Of a stretch of DNA of 64,000 bases, positions 30,830-38,907 are shown in pieces. The stretch spans positions 372,001 to 436,000 of the forward strand of contig NZ_JACSQO010000002.1 in NCBI RefSeq assembly GCF_014836595.1, given 5' to 3'. The notes beneath the pieces were generated by a model, which was not told the DNA's origin, did no database searches, and saw nothing but the letters and a program-made list of their open reading frames with translations. This stretch comes from Psychrobacillus faecigallinarum (lineage in GTDB: Bacteria > Bacillota > Bacilli > Bacillales_A > Planococcaceae). Within the stretch, counting starts at the first letter, position 1. Each line of letters opens with the position of its first letter. A program made the translations under genes and the position numbers.

Positions 30830-31467
30830 TGGCTAAACGCACTCCGCTTATCATTGGTATCACTGGTGGTTCCGGTTCCGGAAAAACTAGCGTTACCCAC
30901 GCAATTAGTGAAGTTTTTAAAGACCATTCTGTAGTAGTTATTGAACAAGATTATTATTATAAAGACCAAAGCCATTTGGCATTTGAAGAAAGACTAAATA
31001 CAAATTACGATCATCCCTTCGCTTTTGACAATGACTTGCTTATTCAGCATGTAAACGATTTGTTAAACGACAAAGCTATTGAAAAACCAATTTATGATTA
31101 TGCTCAGCATACTCGATCAAGTGAAACAATCTTAATCGAGCCAAAGGATGTTATCATTTTAGAAGGAATTTTAGTGTTAGAGGACGAGCGTTTAAGAAAT
31201 TTGATGGATATAAAGTTATTCGTAGATACAGATTCCGATTTACGCATTATTCGAAGAATATTACGTGATATTCATGAAAGAGGCCGTACAGTAGAATCTG
31301 TAGTAGAGCAATATTTAACGGTAGTTCGTCCGATGCATAATCAATTTATCGAACCAACTAAAAGATATGCAGACGTAATCATCCCTGAAGGTGGTCAAAA
31401 TGAGGTGGCCATCGATTTAATGGTTACAAAAATAAAAACTATTCTTGAAACTAATGCTATTGTATAA
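30829..31467 (+). CDS. udk: Uridine kinase
   Basis: 212 residues. It phosphorylates uridine and cytidine in pyrimidine salvage. The P-loop [12 protein letters not shown] is at residues 10-21, and Walker [13 protein letters not shown] near 107-118. YDYAQHTRS and the lid [13 protein letters not shown] are also present. AAAGGGG lies seven bases before ATG 30829, which overlaps the trhP2 stop as TAATG; the frame opens earlier but only within trhP2. Confidence 0.96.
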   Translation: MAKRTPLIIGITGGSGSGKTSVTHAISEVFKDHSVVVIEQDYYYKDQSHLAFEERLNTNYDHPFAFDNDLLIQHVNDLLNDKAIEKPIYDYAQHTRSSETILIEPKDVIILEGILVLEDERLRNLMDIKLFVDTDSDLRIIRRILRDIHERGRTVESVVEQYLTVVRPMHNQFIEPTKRYADVIIPEGGQNEVAIDLMVTKIKTILETNAIV

Positions 31468-31579
31468 TATGATGATGAAAGATTTACAAATATTTCATTA
31501 AATTCATATCAAATTAACTTAATGCATATGAATAGGAAATGTATGTTTATAAAGAGGGTATTTAAAGGAGTGTATGGAA

Positions 31580-32053
31580 GTGTCAACTGAGAAACAATTT
31601 CCGATGACCGTTGCAGGTAAGCTTAAACTAGAAGAAGAACTAGAAGTATTGAAAACGGTAAAACGTAAAGAAGTAGTAGAACGTATTAAAATTGCTCGTA
31701 GCTTTGGGGATCTATCTGAGAATTCAGAATATGATTCTGCTAAAGAAGACCAAGCATTCGTAGAAGGAAGAATTTCTACCATTGAATCCATGATAAGAAA
31801 CGCTGTTATCATCGAAGAGGAAGGCAATAATGATATCGTTTCTTTAGGAAAAACGGTTACTTTCGTTGAAATACCAGATGGTGATGAAGAAAGCTATACA
31901 ATCGTTGGATCTGCAGAAGCCGATCCTTTAGAAGGACTTATCTCAAACGATTCACCAATTGCTAAAGGCCTTTTAGGAAAGAGCACTGGAGATAAAGTGA
32001 AAATCATTACTCCGGGTGGAGAAATGGACGTAGAAATCATCTCTATTTCATAA
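31580..32053 (+). CDS. greA: Transcription elongation factor GreA
   Basis: 157 residues, same length as B. subtilis GreA. It rescues backtracked RNA polymerase by stimulating transcript cleavage. The N-terminal coiled coil (residues 10-78) carries the tip acidic residues in [17 protein letters not shown], and the C-terminal FKBP-like domain has [17 protein letters not shown]. The start is GTG 31580, nine bases after AAAGGAG; ATG 31574 is too close. A pbpI/yrrR gene that follows greA in B. subtilis is absent here. Confidence 0.96.
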   Translation: MSTEKQFPMTVAGKLKLEEELEVLKTVKRKEVVERIKIARSFGDLSENSEYDSAKEDQAFVEGRISTIESMIRNAVIIEEEGNNDIVSLGKTVTFVEIPDGDEESYTIVGSAEADPLEGLISNDSPIAKGLLGKSTGDKVKIITPGGEMDVEIISIS

Positions 32054-32074
32054 TTGGAAGATATTTTATACAAG

Positions 32075-32107
32075 AGGGGGTAAACAATTTATGTTTGCCC
32101 CTTTTTT
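32075..32107 (+). terminator. Terminator after greA
   Basis: GGGGTAAACA (32077-32086) pairs with TGTTTGCCCC (32092-32101), followed by T6. Confidence 0.88.
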
Positions 32108-32221
32108 GCCGTCTTGATAGTATTAAAGTTGATAGACAAAAGTGGGTAATTAAAATGAAACTTAAACCTTTTATTCGCGTCTATTAAATTATAGTTCTCT
32201 ATCTTTAAAAGGAGGAAGAGT

Positions 32222-32887
32222 ATGCCAGACCAAAACCAAAGAGTTAATTCGCGCTTAAACAATCGAAAGAAAAAAAACAATACAATTTTGAATGTGTTAA
32301 TCGGAATAGTACTTCTGTTAATTATTGTAGTTATAGTTAATTTAGTGACAAGTGATGATGACAAAAACAACAGTGCAACAGGGAAAGAGGATACTGAATC
32401 TGTTTCAGATATCAAAGACTCTGAAGAAGTGCCAGAACAAGATAAAGAATTGACTACGGAAGAAATTGAAGAAGATAGTGAACAAAATGAGCCCACAACG
32501 GAAGACAATGATTCAGCTAATGAACCAGATTCTTCTACCAATAGCTCTCTTGTAACGACAGAAGAATCAGGAGATCCCAATGTTGAATCTGTTATGGTAG
32601 ACTCGTCCTGGGAGCCCATCGGCACGTCACAAGCGGGTGAACATGTTTCAAGCTATGACAAGGATTCGGTAGATTGGAAGGAAAAGGTCGATGCTCTAGC
32701 TTACGCTGCAAACTTAGATCCTTCTAGTATGTATGTTAAATTCCTAGGCAATGGAGGTAGCCCTCAAAAGTCTATAGGAACTGTTACATCTAAGGATGGT
32801 TCTGAAATTTATCGAATATCGTTAGAATGGGTTGAAGGACAGGGATGGAAGCCAACTAAAAAAGAAAAGCTCAAAGCTGTAAAATAA
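32222..32887 (+). CDS. yrrS: Membrane-anchored DUF1510 protein YrrS
   Basis: 221 residues. A basic cytoplasmic tail (residues 1-20) is followed by one transmembrane helix (about 22-41) and an acidic Ser/Thr/Glu-rich linker (about 42-120). The conserved C-terminal DUF1510 domain includes SYDKDSVDWKEKVDALAYAA and EWVEGQGWKP. In B. subtilis it lies next to the penicillin-binding protein gene yrrR, suggesting a cell-wall role; that partner is missing here. GGAGGAAG precedes ATG 32222. Confidence 0.88.
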   Translation: MPDQNQRVNSRLNNRKKKNNTILNVLIGIVLLLIIVVIVNLVTSDDDKNNSATGKEDTESVSDIKDSEEVPEQDKELTTEEIEEDSEQNEPTTEDNDSANEPDSSTNSSLVTTEESGDPNVESVMVDSSWEPIGTSQAGEHVSSYDKDSVDWKEKVDALAYAANLDPSSMYVKFLGNGGSPQKSIGTVTSKDGSEIYRISLEWVEGQGWKPTKKEKLKAVK

Positions 32888-32898
32888 CATTATAAATT

Positions 32899-32934
32899 GG
32901 GAGCGGTACTTGACTAAAGTGCCGCTCTCCTTTA
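32899..32934 (+). terminator. Terminator after yrrS
   Basis: GGAGCGGTACTT pairs imperfectly with AAGTGCCGCTCTCC, followed by a weak T-rich tract. Confidence 0.65.
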
Positions 32935-32970
32935 CTTTAAAAGAAGTACTTTTTGAAAGGGGTTATTATT

Positions 32971-33663
32971 ATGAAGATTGCAGTAATCGGAGCAATGGAA
33001 GAAGAAGTGGAACTATTAAGAAATACGATTGAGAATTCAGAGACTAAAGAAATTGCAAATAGTGAATTTACAACTGGTACATATAAAAATCATGAGATTA
33101 TATTGTTGAAAAGTGGAATTGGTAAAGTAAATGCAGCGATGTCTACAGCTATTCTCTTGAATGAGTATAAGCCCGACTATGTGATCAATACAGGTTCAGC
33201 GGGTGGATATGACCCTCATCTAGAAGTAGGAGCAATAGTCATCTCAGATGAAGTGAGATATCACGACGTAGACGTTACTGCTTTTGGATATGAAATAGGA
33301 CAAGTACCTCAGCTACCACCTGCATTTAAATCCGATGAGCGTTTAATGAAGCTTGCAGAAGATGCTGTAAATGAAATTGGTGAACACCAAGCAGCTACTG
33401 GCTTAATTGCGACAGGTGATACATTTATGCATAACCCAGACAAAGTTGAAATTGTTCGAAACTACTTTCCTAAGATGAAAGCGTGTGAAATGGAAGCGGC
33501 AGCTGTTGCACAGGTTTGTCACCAATTTTCAGTGCCTTTTGTGGTAATTCGTGCATTATCTGACATTGCCGGTAAAGAATCATCAATCAGTTTTGATGAG
33601 TTTTTACCTGTAGCAGCAAAGCATTCGACAGAAATAGTATTACAAGTAATTGGGAACATTTAA
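32971..33663 (+). CDS. mtnN: 5'-Methylthioadenosine/S-adenosylhomocysteine nucleosidase
   Basis: 230 residues. It removes adenine from methylthioadenosine and S-adenosylhomocysteine in the methyl and sulfur cycles. The N-terminal [13 protein letters not shown], the substrate motif [33 protein letters not shown] and the catalytic Asp in [10 protein letters not shown] are all present. GAAAGGGG precedes ATG 32971. The yrrT, mccA and mccB genes that share its operon in B. subtilis are absent, so it stands alone. Confidence 0.96.
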   Translation: MKIAVIGAMEEEVELLRNTIENSETKEIANSEFTTGTYKNHEIILLKSGIGKVNAAMSTAILLNEYKPDYVINTGSAGGYDPHLEVGAIVISDEVRYHDVDVTAFGYEIGQVPQLPPAFKSDERLMKLAEDAVNEIGEHQAATGLIATGDTFMHNPDKVEIVRNYFPKMKACEMEAAAVAQVCHQFSVPFVVIRALSDIAGKESSISFDEFLPVAAKHSTEIVLQVIGNI

Positions 33664-33675
33664 GTTGTCATTATT

Positions 33676-33706
33676 TTGACAAACTAAGGCATAGAATACA
33701 TATAAT
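33676..33706 (+). promoter_or_regulatory. Possible promoter of the 26-codon peptide gene
   Basis: TTGACA (33676-33681) and TATAAT (33701-33706) both match consensus, but the 19-base spacing is long. Other sigma factors could use nearby sequence. Confidence 0.4.
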
Positions 33707-33774
33707 TTGCATTTCCATTATATGCTATGATGAAGGTATCAAAACGCTTTCACATCAGTCTAGGGGGAGATCAA

Positions 33775-33855
33775 ATGGTTTTTATTATGGCTATGTCTGT
33801 TTTAGTTACAGCTGTTTTAGCATTTGTAATGATTGCAGAAACAAGTGAAGATTAA
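33775..33855 (+). CDS. 26-residue single-pass membrane peptide
   Basis: The frame MVFIMAMSVLVTAVLAFVMI-AETSED has a 20-residue hydrophobic segment and an acidic C-terminus. A strong Shine-Dalgarno (AGGGGGAGAT) precedes ATG 33775, and a terminator follows the stop at once. Promoter-like hexamers lie 70-100 bases upstream. I do not recognise the family. The complete small transcription unit argues that it is real. Its neighbour sigK suggests, but does not show, a sporulation role. Confidence 0.6.
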   Translation: MVFIMAMSVLVTAVLAFVMIAETSED

Positions 33856-33861
33856 GTTCCT

Positions 33862-34605
33862 CTAAGCTCTTTTGGTGTTTGATGCATCAAGAGAGTTTTT
33901 TTCATGAACATAATATTGATATAATTTGACGAGTGCACGCTTTTCTATTCGTGAGACATAGCTTCTGGATATTTTTAATTGTTTGGAAATCTCTTTTTGT
34001 GTCATCGGCTCATGACCTAATAGTCCATACCGACGCACGATGATATCAAGCTCTCGTTTTTCTAACTGAGATAAGTGTTTATATAATCGATTTGTATCCT
34101 CCTCTTCAACAAGCTGTTCGTCAGAGCTTTTGTCTAGCCCTTGCAGTAAATCAGTTATTTCTAAGGAATGACCATCCTTATCCATTCCGATTGGCTCATG
34201 TAAAGAAATATCCTTTTGTACTTTTTTTAATGAACGTAAGTACATTAGAATCTCATTTTCAATACAGCGTGCTGCATAAGTAGCTAATTTTGTTTTTTTG
34301 GTAGGTGTATAGCTATTTACGGCTTTCATCAGACCAATTGTTCCTATTGATATATAGTCGTCTAAAAGCTCGTGTTTAGGGTGAAATTTTTTTACTACAT
34401 GCGCTACAAGACGCATATTACGCTCTATTAGTTCATCTCTTGCTGTAAGGTCTCCATCTAGAAAACGTTGAATCATTACTTGTTCTTCTTCCGGGGAGAG
34501 TGGTTGATGGAACGCCTGCCCTTTCAAATACCCTAGCACAAGTGGCAAATCGATGACAATGTTTATAAATGCGGTTAGAAGACCAGAAATCTTTTTCACC
34601 TCCAT
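33862..34605 (-). CDS. sigK: RNA polymerase sigma factor SigK (pro-sigma-K), uninterrupted
   Basis: Up to 247 residues. Sigma-K directs late mother-cell transcription in sporulation. Region 2 contains NMRLVAHVVKKF, DYISIGTIGLMKAV, TKLATYAARCIENEI; region 4 ends with ISRSYVSRIEKRAL. The hydrophobic N-terminus ending before YLKGQAFHQPLS is the pro-sequence that SpoIVFB removes. The gene is continuous, without a skin-type insertion. The start is unclear: ATG 34605 has no Shine-Dalgarno, while GGAGGTG lies just inside it. GTG 34599 or the rare ATT 34590 could be used; ATT would give a 20-residue pro-sequence as in B. subtilis. Confidence 0.95.
   Translation of the reverse strand: MEVKKISGLLTAFINIVIDLPLVLGYLKGQAFHQPLSPEEEQVMIQRFLDGDLTARDELIERNMRLVAHVVKKFHPKHELLDDYISIGTIGLMKAVNSYTPTKKTKLATYAARCIENEILMYLRSLKKVQKDISLHEPIGMDKDGHSLEITDLLQGLDKSSDEQLVEEEDTNRLYKHLSQLEKRELDIIVRRYGLLGHEPMTQKEISKQLKISRSYVSRIEKRALVKLYQYYVHEKNSLDASNTKRA
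33867..33902 (+). terminator. Terminator of the small peptide gene, inside the sigK 3' end
   Basis: CTCTTTTGGTG (33867-33877) pairs over 11 positions (two G-U) with CATCAAGAGAG (33885-33895), followed by T7. The hairpin lies in the last codons of sigK, which runs in the opposite direction. Confidence 0.85.
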
Positions 34606-34619
34606 CTAGTTATACATTC

Positions 34620-34648
34620 AATATATGTGCAAATCCGACAAAATATGA
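34620..34648 (-). promoter_or_regulatory. Sigma-E promoter of sigK
   Basis: On the minus strand, TCATATT (34642-34648) and CATATATT (34620-34627) are separated by 14 bases. They match the remembered sigma-E pattern KMATATT-N14-CATACANT fully at -35 and at all but one fixed base at -10. Transcription should start near 34612. Confidence 0.75.
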
Positions 34649-34674
34649 AAAAAACGACTGCATTTGCAGTCGCT
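34648..34674 (-). terminator. Terminator of pssA
   Basis: CGACTGCA pairs with TGCAGTCG around two bases (34655-34672) and is followed on the minus strand by T7. That T tract leads straight into the sigK -35 region. Confidence 0.9.
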
Positions 34675-34703
34675 TCTAGAAAATATTATTTCTTGAAATT
34701 GTA

Positions 34704-35243
34704 TTAAACTTTTCTCAATGTAAAAGTGCTAATCATTAAAAGTGCAAGTATAATAAATAAGAACATAAAGGTAACAGGTGGAACTAAGTCGATTGCAAAA
34801 TAGGAAAGAGTCAGAATAACTCCGGCTACGGTAATCGGAAGACCTGTAAAAAATCCATTTGACTCTGAAATATTGAAGCGTGCCAATCTAAAAGCTCCAC
34901 ACGCGATGTATATAACAGTTATAATCATTCCTGCAACACTAAAATTTTGTAATACTAATGAGTACATTAAAAGTGCGGGTGCTATTCCAAAAGAAATAAT
35001 ATCGCTCATAGAATCTAATTGTTTGCCTAGCTCGGATTCCAAGTTGAATCTCCTAGCTACCATTCCGTCAAAACGATCTAATAAACCTGCTATAAATATA
35101 AATAATACGCTAAAAGAGTAGTATTCATTTACTGTAGCCATAATAGCTGCTCCACCAAACGCTAGATTGCCAATCGTAATCATATTGGCAGCTTGTGTTT
35201 TCAGTTTTTTTAATGTTTGAGTCATAGCATTTTGTAAATACAT
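34704..35243 (-). CDS. pssA: CDP-diacylglycerol--serine O-phosphatidyltransferase
   Basis: 179 residues, membrane enzyme that makes phosphatidylserine from CDP-diacylglycerol and serine. The CDP-alcohol phosphatidyltransferase motif DG-x2-AR-x8-G-x3-D-x3-D is intact, starting DGMVARRF near residue 59. About six hydrophobic segments are present. AAAGGAGTGA precedes ATG 35243. It is divergent from psd, whose product acts on phosphatidylserine; in B. subtilis both genes lie elsewhere in one operon. Confidence 0.95.
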   Translation of the reverse strand: MYLQNAMTQTLKKLKTQAANMITIGNLAFGGAAIMATVNEYYSFSVLFIFIAGLLDRFDGMVARRFNLESELGKQLDSMSDIISFGIAPALLMYSLVLQNFSVAGMIITVIYIACGAFRLARFNISESNGFFTGLPITVAGVILTLSYFAIDLVPPVTFMFLFIILALLMISTFTLRKV

Positions 35244-35331
35244 TGCAAATCACTCCTTTACAAATAACATATTTGTTCATTATACTTCGAGTAAACAAAA
35301 ATTGTAAGTAAATCTTTATAGGGAGACCAAA

Positions 35332-36114
35332 ATGAAAGAAAAATTATACCAATCTATGATTGAATTAACAAATGGTAGATGGTCATCATCTTTAATCAAA
35401 GGTTTTGCCCAGTCTAATCTTAGCAAAAAAGTTATACCCGCTTACATTAAATATTTTAATATAGATATAGATGAAATACCATGTCATGTCCATGAATTTT
35501 TGACATTACATGATTTTTTTATTCGTTCATTAAAAAAAGATAGTAGAATGATAGATCAAAGTGAGTCTGGAATAATAAGCCCTGTCGACGCAACCATTGA
35601 AACTTTTGGTGATATAACGTATGATGGAATTTTTCATGTTAAGGGAAAAGCGTATACGCTTTATGATATGCTCGGCTCCACAAAAATAGGTAAAGAATAT
35701 GAGAATGGTAAGTTTATGATCTTATATCTTAGTCCTGCTGAATATCATCGCATTCATGCCCCGGTAGACGGTAAGGTTACTCGGCAATATTTGCTAGGAA
35801 AGAAATCTTTTCCAGTCAACAAATGGGGCTTAGCATATGGAAAGGAAACAATTAGTGGAAACTATCGTTTGTTGACTGAGCTCCAGATGCCCAATGAAAA
35901 GCACTGCTTCCATGTTAAGGTGGGGGCTATGTTTGTGAATTCCATCGAACTAACAAACAAAGGCACCGAATGGAGAAAAGGAGAGGAAGTGGGATATTTT
36001 TCCTTTGGCTCGACTGTTGTCTTATTGTTTCAAGAAGGCAGTATCGAGTTCTCCAAAGAAATTGGTCCAGGAAAGTTTGTTCAAATGGGTGAGAAAGTCG
36101 CAAATATGCTATAA
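35332..36114 (+). CDS. psd: Phosphatidylserine decarboxylase proenzyme
   Basis: 260 residues. It converts phosphatidylserine to phosphatidylethanolamine at the membrane. The self-cleavage site is FGST within YFSFGSTVVLLF near residue 224; the Ser becomes the pyruvoyl group. AEYHRIHAPVDG carries the conserved His, and SPVDATIETFGD marks the N-terminal part. The family more often has LGST; Phe before GST is a mild variant. GGGAG lies six bases before ATG 35332. Confidence 0.95.
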   Translation: MKEKLYQSMIELTNGRWSSSLIKGFAQSNLSKKVIPAYIKYFNIDIDEIPCHVHEFLTLHDFFIRSLKKDSRMIDQSESGIISPVDATIETFGDITYDGIFHVKGKAYTLYDMLGSTKIGKEYENGKFMILYLSPAEYHRIHAPVDGKVTRQYLLGKKSFPVNKWGLAYGKETISGNYRLLTELQMPNEKHCFHVKVGAMFVNSIELTNKGTEWRKGEEVGYFSFGSTVVLLFQEGSIEFSKEIGPGKFVQMGEKVANML

Positions 36115-36151
36115 TCGTTAAAGAAAAAGTGTCGAATTGGAGTGTTCGTCT

Positions 36152-36673
36152 TTGTATTCAAATTTTATACCAAGTGAGTTCGTTAGAAGTGTATTTCATA
36201 TAACACCTGAAATGTTGAAGGAAAAAGGTGTTAAAGCAATTATTACAGATTTGGATAACACATTAGTAGAATGGGATCGTCCAGATGCAACCCCTAAACT
36301 AATTGAATGGTTTTCTGCGATGAAAGAAGCTGGAATTCAAGTAACCATTGTTTCAAATAACAATGAATTACGAGTGAAATCGTTCGCAGACCCATTAGGG
36401 ATTCCTTTTATATATAAAGCGAGAAAGCCTTTAGGAAAGGCTTTTCGTCATGCGCTGAGTATAATGTCTGTAAAAAAAGAGGAGGTTGTAGTTATCGGAG
36501 ACCAACTCTTAACAGACGTTTTCGGAGGAAATAGACAAAAGCTCCATACTATTTTAGTAATACCGGTTGCAAAATCAGATGGATTTGTTACCAAGTTTAA
36601 CCGGATGGTTGAAAGAAGAATTTTTAGTTACTTGGACAAAAAAGGACAAGTTACATGGGAGGAAGAAGCGTGA
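36152..36673 (+). CDS. yqeG: HAD-family phosphatase YqeG
   Basis: 173 residues, HAD superfamily type IIIA. Motif I is ITDLDNTLVEWDRP, motif II VTIVSNNNE, the Lys is in YKARKPLGKAF, and motif IV is VVIGDQLLTDVFGGN. Substrate unknown. The frame opens at TTG 36137, but GGAG lies inside it and nine bases before TTG 36152. That TTG gives the family N-terminus (YSNFIPSEFVRSVFHITPE). It is the first gene of the yqeG-yqeM operon. Confidence 0.92.
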   Translation: MYSNFIPSEFVRSVFHITPEMLKEKGVKAIITDLDNTLVEWDRPDATPKLIEWFSAMKEAGIQVTIVSNNNELRVKSFADPLGIPFIYKARKPLGKAFRHALSIMSVKKEEVVVIGDQLLTDVFGGNRQKLHTILVIPVAKSDGFVTKFNRMVERRIFSYLDKKGQVTWEEEA

Positions 36674-37773
36674 CAGAAGCACCAAAGTGTATCGGTTGTG
36701 GAACAGTTATCCAAACCGAAGTTGTAGGAGATCCGGGATACGCTCCTGTTTCATCCCTAGAAAAAGAAGATATTATTTGCCAACGTTGTTTTCGATTAAA
36801 GAATTACAATGAATTACAGCCTGTATCATTAACTGACGATGACTTTTTAAGAATATTAAATGGCTTAGGCACGCAAAAAGGTTTGATTGTTAAAGTTGTT
36901 GATATATTTGATTTTAACGGAAGCTGGCTACCAGGCTTACATCGTTTTGTCGGGAACAACCCTATACTATTAGTCGCAAATAAAGCAGATTTATTACCTA
37001 AATCAGTTAAGAAAAATAAAGTAATCAATTGGATGAAACAAGAAGCTAAGAAATCAGGCCTTTCTCCGATCGACGTTTTGTTTGTTAGTGCTCATAAAGG
37101 TACGGGAATGCCTGAAGCTATGGACGCAATTGAACATTATCGTAAAGGTGAAAATGTCTATGTTGTAGGATGTACTAACGTCGGGAAGTCTACTTTTATT
37201 AACAGAATTATTAAGCAGGCCACTGGAGAAGATGCAGTAATCACTACGTCACATTTTCCCGGAACAACTTTAGATATGATTGAAATACCTTTGGATGACA
37301 AAAAAGCACTTTATGATACGCCGGGGATTATTAATCATCATCAAATGGCTCATTACTTAGATCCGACTGAACTTAAATTCATCACGCCTAAAAAAGAAAT
37401 AAAGCCTAAAGTTTTTCAGCTTAATAACGAGCAAACTCTTTATTTGGGTGGATTATCCCGTTTCGATTTTATTAAAGGCGATCGTTCAGCATTTACTTGT
37501 TATATAGCAAATGATATTCCAATTCATCGTACTAAGCTGGATAACGCTGAAAACTTATGGAAAGAGCATCGAGGAGAGTTATTGTCACCTCCTTCGGAGA
37601 AGTTTACAGATTTACTACCTCCATTAGTTCGCCATGAATTCAAGATTAAAGAAGACAAAACAGATATCGTGTTTTCAGGACTTGGATGGATTACTGTGCA
37701 AAAAGGTGGAGTAATTGTAGCGGCTCATGCACCTGCAGGAGTAGAAGTGTCCATTCGTCCATCTCTTATATAG
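36670..37773 (+). CDS. yqeH: Ribosome biogenesis GTPase YqeH
   Basis: 367 residues, circularly permuted GTPase needed for 30S assembly. A zinc finger (CIGC...CQRC, residues 8-41) comes first. The GTPase motifs then appear in permuted order: NKADLLP (G4), VSAHKG (G5), GCTNVGKST (G1), FPGTT (G2) and DTPG (G3). The start is GTG 36670, overlapping the yqeG stop as GTGA, with GGAGGA six bases upstream. The product then matches the length of B. subtilis YqeH. Confidence 0.95.
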   Translation: MTEAPKCIGCGTVIQTEVVGDPGYAPVSSLEKEDIICQRCFRLKNYNELQPVSLTDDDFLRILNGLGTQKGLIVKVVDIFDFNGSWLPGLHRFVGNNPILLVANKADLLPKSVKKNKVINWMKQEAKKSGLSPIDVLFVSAHKGTGMPEAMDAIEHYRKGENVYVVGCTNVGKSTFINRIIKQATGEDAVITTSHFPGTTLDMIEIPLDDKKALYDTPGIINHHQMAHYLDPTELKFITPKKEIKPKVFQLNNEQTLYLGGLSRFDFIKGDRSAFTCYIANDIPIHRTKLDNAENLWKEHRGELLSPPSEKFTDLLPPLVRHEFKIKEDKTDIVFSGLGWITVQKGGVIVAAHAPAGVEVSIRPSLI

Positions 37774-37784
37774 GGGGAAATACT

Positions 37785-38600
37785 ATGAAGAAATGGTTTG
37801 CAGTTATAGGAAATCCGATTGCTCATTCGTTATCTCCATATATGCATGATTATTGGCTTTCGTCACAAAATATTAATGCTAGCTATATTCCCATACAAGT
37901 CGAGGATGGAAAGCTTGAGCAGGCTGTACAATCTTTAAAGCTACTAGGCTGTAGTGGTTGGAATGTTACAGTGCCATATAAGGAGGCAATTATTCCTTTT
38001 TTGGACCAAATAGATGAGTCAGCCGTAGGAATCGGTGCAGTTAATACAGTAGTAAAAACAGAGAGTGGACAATTTGTAGGCTATAATACCGATGGCTTAG
38101 GATTTATACGTTCTTTGGGCCAGACCGAGAACACAAATCGTATATTAATTCTTGGTGCGGGAGGAGCAGCGAGAGGTATCGTTTATGCCTTTAAGCAGCT
38201 TGGCTATCAAAAACTATCTATTGCGAACCGTACGAAAACCAACGCAGAAAAACTCGTACAAGAGCTCCAATTTGGACAAGCTATAACTTTTCAAGAGGCA
38301 GAGGAACAATTGCAAACATTTGATATTGTGATTCAAACTACACCTCTTGGCATGAAAAATAACACTAAAACGCTTCCCATAAATTTAAAGGGGATAAAAG
38401 AGAATGCAATTGTTGCTGATATTGTATATAATCCTTTAGTTACCCCTTTTTTAGAGGAAGCAGAAAAATATAATGTTCGAACAATTAATGGACTAGGTAT
38501 GCTTGTACATCAAGGTGCCCTAGCCTTTTCATATTGGAACGGAAGTTATCCGAATACCAATGATATGATTCAACGATTGACAGAGCAATTAGGAGGATAA
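37785..38600 (+). CDS. aroE: Shikimate 5-dehydrogenase
   Basis: 271 residues. It reduces 3-dehydroshikimate with NADPH in aromatic amino-acid synthesis. The catalytic Lys is in NVTVPYKEAI near residue 65 and the Asp in NTDGLGF near 101. The NADP-binding motif GAGGAARGIVYA is near 127, and NRT follows strand 2. GGGGGAAA precedes ATG 37785; a longer open frame runs back into yqeH but is not translated. Confidence 0.96.
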   Translation: MKKWFAVIGNPIAHSLSPYMHDYWLSSQNINASYIPIQVEDGKLEQAVQSLKLLGCSGWNVTVPYKEAIIPFLDQIDESAVGIGAVNTVVKTESGQFVGYNTDGLGFIRSLGQTENTNRILILGAGGAARGIVYAFKQLGYQKLSIANRTKTNAEKLVQELQFGQAITFQEAEEQLQTFDIVIQTTPLGMKNNTKTLPINLKGIKENAIVADIVYNPLVTPFLEEAEKYNVRTINGLGMLVHQGALAFSYWNGSYPNTNDMIQRLTEQLGG

Positions 38601-38601
38601 T

Positions 38602-38907
38602 ATGTTAACAGGTAAGCAAAAAAGATTTTTACGTAGTCAAGCGCATCACCTTTCACCAATATTCCAAGTAGGTAAGGGTGGCGTTAATGATGCAATGACA
38701 AAGCAAATAAGTGAAGCTTTAGAAGTGCGTGAATTGATCAAGATCAGTATCTTACAAAACTGTGAGGATGAAAAGCAAGAAGTTGCAGAAGCTCTTGCAA
38801 AAGGTGCTAGAGCAGAGCTTGTTCAGTTAATTGGTTTAACGGTAGTTCTTTATAAGCCTTCTAAAAACAATAAACGAATTGAGCTTCCTAAAGCGAGTAA
38901 GGCATGA
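38602..38907 (+). CDS. yhbY: RNA-binding CRM-domain protein YhbY (YqeI)
   Basis: 101 residues, a single CRM domain that binds pre-ribosomal particles. LTGKQKRFLRSQAHHLSPIF, QVGKGGV (the GxxG-type loop) and LIGLTVVLYKPSK define the family. AGGAGG at the end of aroE serves as its ribosome site. The stop overlaps nadD as ATGA. Confidence 0.95.
   Translation: MLTGKQKRFLRSQAHHLSPIFQVGKGGVNDAMTKQISEALEVRELIKISILQNCEDEKQEVAEALAKGARAELVQLIGLTVVLYKPSKNNKRIELPKASKA

Noticed and set aside
32089..32625. 178-codon minus-strand frame opposite yrrS
   Set aside because: Serine-rich shadow of the acidic Glu/Asp/Ser linker of yrrS; no ribosome site and no family.
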